NCBI GenBank assembly: GCA_038049695.1
Contig: CP142458.1
Span: 58,065,501 to 58,129,500, forward strand
DNA from: Cinnamomum chago
Taxonomy: Eukaryota > Streptophyta > Magnoliopsida > Laurales > Lauraceae
DNA: 64,000 bases
Direction of reading: 5' to 3'
Shown piece after piece: positions 60,142-64,000 of this stretch. Below the pieces are notes generated by a model, which was not told the DNA's origin, did no database searches, and was given only the letters and a program-made list of their open reading frames with translations. Every line of letters starts with the position of its first letter. Positions within the stretch are counted from its first letter, which is position 1. Position numbers and translations under genes: made by a program.

Positions 60142-62580
60142 GCTTTGTCCAGATATGCCTCTTGCCAGCTTATCATTTATTTTGTCCCTCTCCCACATGG
60201 GGAGGACTGCACGTGGTATACAATAAACTTCATCAAAGAGATTCCCCAATCTTCATGGCTGTGGCTCACAACAGCAAAAGATGAGATCACATTACTTGAA
60301 TATCTTTCCACTATAAGATATGCATGGAAGGTTCTTTTGCCTGTCCTGTATATTTTATTTTATGAAGAGTGAGTAAGAAAGTATCTATTAATCATTATTA
60401 AAAAAAAGTATCTATTAATCGTCTCTTAATCACAAAAAGGGCTGAAACACTGTATAAAGAAAATTAGAGGCACCCTAGATTTGTCATTGCATCCCGGTAA
60501 GTTGACCAGATATGTCTATGACATATGAGGACCTGCAGTGGGTGACAACGAAGAATCAAGGGCTAAAAAGAATAATGGAAGAGAGAAGGAAAAATAAAAA
60601 ACACTGAAACCCACAGGCCGGGCCAGCGGAAAACCATATAGAAAACCAGAAAGAGCTAAAGACTTAATGCTGAAGGGAAGCTTGCTGAATGATTTTTCCT
60701 GTATGATTTGTTCCATCTGGATGATCTATAAATTTCCATTTTATTTCATCATTTTCATCTATTAAACTATTGGCCAATAGGCATTGATCACCCTTTGGCA
60801 GACATTCCACTTTTCTTATCTATAGTTCTTTTTTTTTGTGAAACGGATTTTTTCTTCTAGATAATGATGCACACTTACTTTTTTTTTGGAAGAAGATGTA
60901 CACATATTTAAGAACTCTTCTAGGAGGATTAAATCCAATCAATGGTACAAGTTTGGAAACTTCTGCTTTGGACCAATAGAGCCCTACCCTATCAACTGAA
61001 GTTGGAATTAGAATAATCGCCAACAGGAACAATCCACTGTTTGTGTAAATTTGCATTTGACATTAGGTCTAGGTAGAACCATTGTAGGCTCTAAATATCA
61101 CAGTTTGGTTGTAGAGATAATGGTGAGATTTTTAACTAGAGCAGTCGATGGGCAGTAACATGGGTCTGAAAATCTCTGAATCTGTTTGGACTAAAATAAC
61201 AAGACTGATTTTGCGGGATGGCAATTGGTAGCAATTTTATTTGGCAGTGGGCCTTCACTTGAACTTGCACAGGGACTTTTCTGTCCTTGGACCGATTTTA
61301 GTAGAGAAGCAACTTGATGGTCCTGTATGGTGACAACATACTGATAACAGTCTGCAGATCCGAAACTTTCTGCAGAACAGCAAGGAATTCCTTGCATTTC
61401 ACAAAACCAGGATGAGCTTAGAGAATCAGGATGCTTGCACAATGGAACTCCCAACAACTCCAATCAATTCAGATGGGAAGCTGTGATGGTAGAAGCAGGA
61501 ATCTAAACTGAAACAGTTAGACAAAGCCAGCAATTTTTTTCAATTCAGATTGAATAAACTGTATTGAGAGATCCCATAAACTCGTAGTCAAGATCTTCTG
61601 AAACCCTATTAAAAACATCTGAAATTGAATGACTTGACAAAGCAGTGAGCCAACCCTATTTAAAGAATTCCCTTTCTTCAACTCCTAATTCAGCTAAACC
61701 ACCCTGATTTCCCCAGTTGGACTTTTGTCCTCTTGCTATCCTGGTTCACTTTGAACTTCTGACTCTTAACTCAACTGAGACTCCTAATGTCATGCTAATC
61801 TTTCTACCTACTGATAGACTCCAAATAAACCAAATAATTCAGTCCCAAATGGACTAAAACCCTTATTCTGCAGTTACTGCGCTTAAGTGAGACTCTGAGT
61901 TCCATTAGCTGGACCTGCAGTGCCCTTGCTTGGTTCAACTGATTTGTAACTATGATACCCGGATACTTGTACAAGCGCCACGTATCTGTATCGGACCGAT
62001 ACGACACTTGTATTGATACCCGATACTACACTGATACTTCTAGGGTACAAGTTTAGCATATTCTACTTACGGAGTCCATTATTCCATATTAGTTCTTTTA
62101 GTTTGTTTACTTCTCAACATAAAAAATGTTAGAAAGAAACATAAACAATGATAATTTCATTAATTGAAAAGTGATCCAAAGAATATATTAGGACACCCGT
62201 ATCCATATCCGTGTCCTAGATTTTTAAAAGTGCAGAGTCGTATCCACAATCTATGTATCTATGTCTGTGCCCGTATCCGTATTTGGGCATCCCAGATTTG
62301 TATAGGCTTGTCTTGGCTTGGCTGGGTGCAGTAAAACTTGACCTGACTCGGTTGGGTCAACAGGACCTCGGTTTGCTTCTCAATGGCCTGAATTGCATTG
62401 GTTAAAAAGTGCCTTCATTGAAAGATGCCATTGCTTGGAAAATATAGAAGAAAAAATCTGCATAGAGTTTAAGGCACTCATTGTCCATATGTGAAAGGGA
62501 GGATTAAATCTTACATATTCAATTGAGGCCTTTAAAGAAAAAAATAAAAATAAAATCTATGTGCATGTCTGGACCTTTGA
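60142..62580. other. Sequence after the hAT element (XLG intron 4 or flank)
   Basis: Resumes the pre-insertion sequence after the duplication. No XLG exon 5 (expected to encode an AK-x-LY.. segment after FKQ) can be found. 61930-62290 is rich in GATACCCGTATC-like phrases, seen often in anonymous plant repeats. 60820-60900 holds poly(T) runs. No gene recognised. Confidence 0.5.
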
Positions 62581-62936
62581 CCTTGAGTAATTGGTCATTG
62601 GGTGTTGATTGAAACTCCTAAGGGCATTTTTGGGTACCATCCTCGCTAGGATAGTAATCCTCATTCCCCTGGACTCATGCTAGCGTTTCTGAGGGGAGAG
62701 AATTATTGCATTCCACATTTGGCAAACACCCAGGATTTCTGAGGGGAGAAGTCATTGACCTTGAGTAATTGGTCATTGGGCATTGATTGAAACTCCTAAG
62801 GGCATGTTTGGATACCATCCTCGCTAGGATAGTAATCCTCATTCCCCTGGACTCATTCTAGGGTTTCTGAGGGGAGAGAATTATTGCATTTCACATTTGG
62901 CAAACACCCAAGATTTCTGAGGGGAGAAGTCATTGC
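62581..62936. repeat. 178-bp tandem duplication
   Basis: CCTTGAGTAATTGGTCATTG starts copies at 62581 and 62759. Both continue through CCATCCTCGCTAGGATAGTA, GGACTCATKCTAG and ATTTCTGAGGGGAGAAGTCA with a few percent divergence and no length change. Confidence 0.92.
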
Positions 62937-64000
62937 ATCCAACGGTCACAACTTCTTCACAAATTTCTTACAATTTTTTATGAATGAATCCTTAAAATTG
63001 AGGGGCTGGCTGTTTTTGGATCTAAAGTTGATTGATGGTTCTGTTTTTGCAAATGGCCCCCACAAAAAAAAGAAAAAAAAATCAAATTTTAGGTTCTGGA
63101 CTTTTTTGCAAAATTTTCAAAATATATGATGATGAATGTATGGCTGATATTTGACCCCATGGACGTTTTTGACCTTTTGGAGATCATTAAAGGTTCAGAC
63201 CATTAATTAGTGGCCCACAGGAATCATAGATTGGAAAAGTAAGTCTGCTACAAGCATCCTGTTTTTTGCATGCATGGAAGATGAATGGTCTGGAATCTTT
63301 CTCAATTATCTCATGATCCATGATGAATCAGACTGCCAAATTTGACCCTCTAGCCATAATTGACCGTCTGAAGGGCCTCAACGGTTTGGATTGTGCGAAT
63401 GGACCCCATAGAAATCCAGAAATGGTCATTTATCCTTTTGAACTTTTTTTTTTCCGAATATCTCAAAATCCGTGACTAATCAATGGCTGATATTTGACCA
63501 CCTAGCCTTTTTGGGCAGTTTGAACATGATTATCAGTTCGGGTCTTGCTTAAGTGTCCCATAGATTCCAAAAACTTGAAAAAAAGGATCATTTAAACATG
63601 ACTGTATGGAATATTGTAGCTCCGCCCCTTTGGAGAGAGGAGCACAAGGAGCCTCCTTTCGTGGGGTTTGGAAGTTAATTCCAATGTTTTCCTCCCTATT
63701 TTAACCTGATCTATTGGGGATTAGAGTATTCTTGAAGGATGATACTTACGGGATCGCCTACCCTTGGCATTTTGGGCTAGTGGATGAAGGTGATTGCAAT
63801 TTTTTTTCTTTGATCAATCACAAGAAAACTTCATTAAGCTGAGAAAAGGTTCACAACACAAGAAGCCTAAGTACTGGAGCTGAATACTGAGACTTGAACA
63901 AGAGAAAATACCAAAAAACTAACTCAAGACAAAACAAAAAATGAACTGGACCAACATGCGGCTTATGAGGAAACTATCCCTTATGGCTCTTTGTTTAGGC
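62937..64000. repeat. Degenerate ~170-180-bp repeats, then anonymous DNA
   Basis: 63000-63580 contains about three decayed units sharing GATATTTGACC-like, GGTTYRGACC/GGTTTGGATTG, TGGCCCAYAGGAATC / GACCCCATAGAAATCC and TCTCAAAATCCGTGA phrases. The last 400 bases show nothing recognisable. Confidence 0.5.

Noticed and set aside
60145-60372. 75-codon frame after the hAT element as an XLG exon
   Set aside because: It lacks any G-alpha motif, does not match the expected segment after the P-loop, and no acceptor precedes it.

Overview
The window is nuclear DNA of a flowering plant. It has GT-AG introns, long A+T-rich intergenic DNA packed with LTR retrotransposons, hAT, PIF/Harbinger and MITE-like DNA transposons, and one plant-specific host gene: an extra-large G protein (XLG). 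The species cannot be named from the sequence. I see no rRNA, canonical tRNA, CRISPR, plasmid or bacterial feature.

Layout. (1) 130-6664 is a minus-oriented, non-autonomous Ty3/gypsy (Tat-like) LTR element. It has lost almost all gag-pol but keeps a three-exon accessory gene that is antisense to the element, so it lies on the window + strand. It also carries a 92-bp tandem array. (2) 6670-13600 is intergenic DNA with a GC-rich hAT element (9087-10054), five small inverted-repeat elements strung between (TA)n tracts (10369-11419) and SINE-like pieces. (3) 13607-24600 is a full-length Tat-type gypsy element with a perfect 5-bp target duplication. Its gag, protease, RT, RNase H, second archaeal-type RNase H and integrase are all recognisable but broken. 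Downstream of pol lies an antisense three-exon gene homologous to the one in region 1, with its own G-box/TATA promoter and poly(A) signal. (4) 24841-34020 holds two degenerate Ty1/copia remnants separated by 3.8 kb of unrecognised T-rich DNA. (5) 34150-38960 holds gypsy LTR pieces and an Athila-like gag/protease remnant. (6) 39640-41555 is a PIF/Harbinger remnant with an intact-looking Myb/SANT accessory ORF and a truncated transposase. (7) 41556-53380 is largely anonymous, with an Athila-type LTR and primer-binding site at 45460-46860. (8) 54033-57625 carries the first four coding exons of an XLG gene, up to and including the P-loop. The rest of the G-alpha domain is not in the remaining 6.4 kb. 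That DNA contains a 2.1-kb hAT element with a perfect 8-bp target duplication that has captured the first exon of a mitochondrial carrier gene.

The most interesting system is the paired antisense accessory gene of the two Tat-like elements. Protein, intron positions and promoter layout are conserved between them. One element has thrown away gag-pol but kept this gene. Second is the Pack-type hAT carrying a mitochondrial carrier exon, in the presumed XLG intron.
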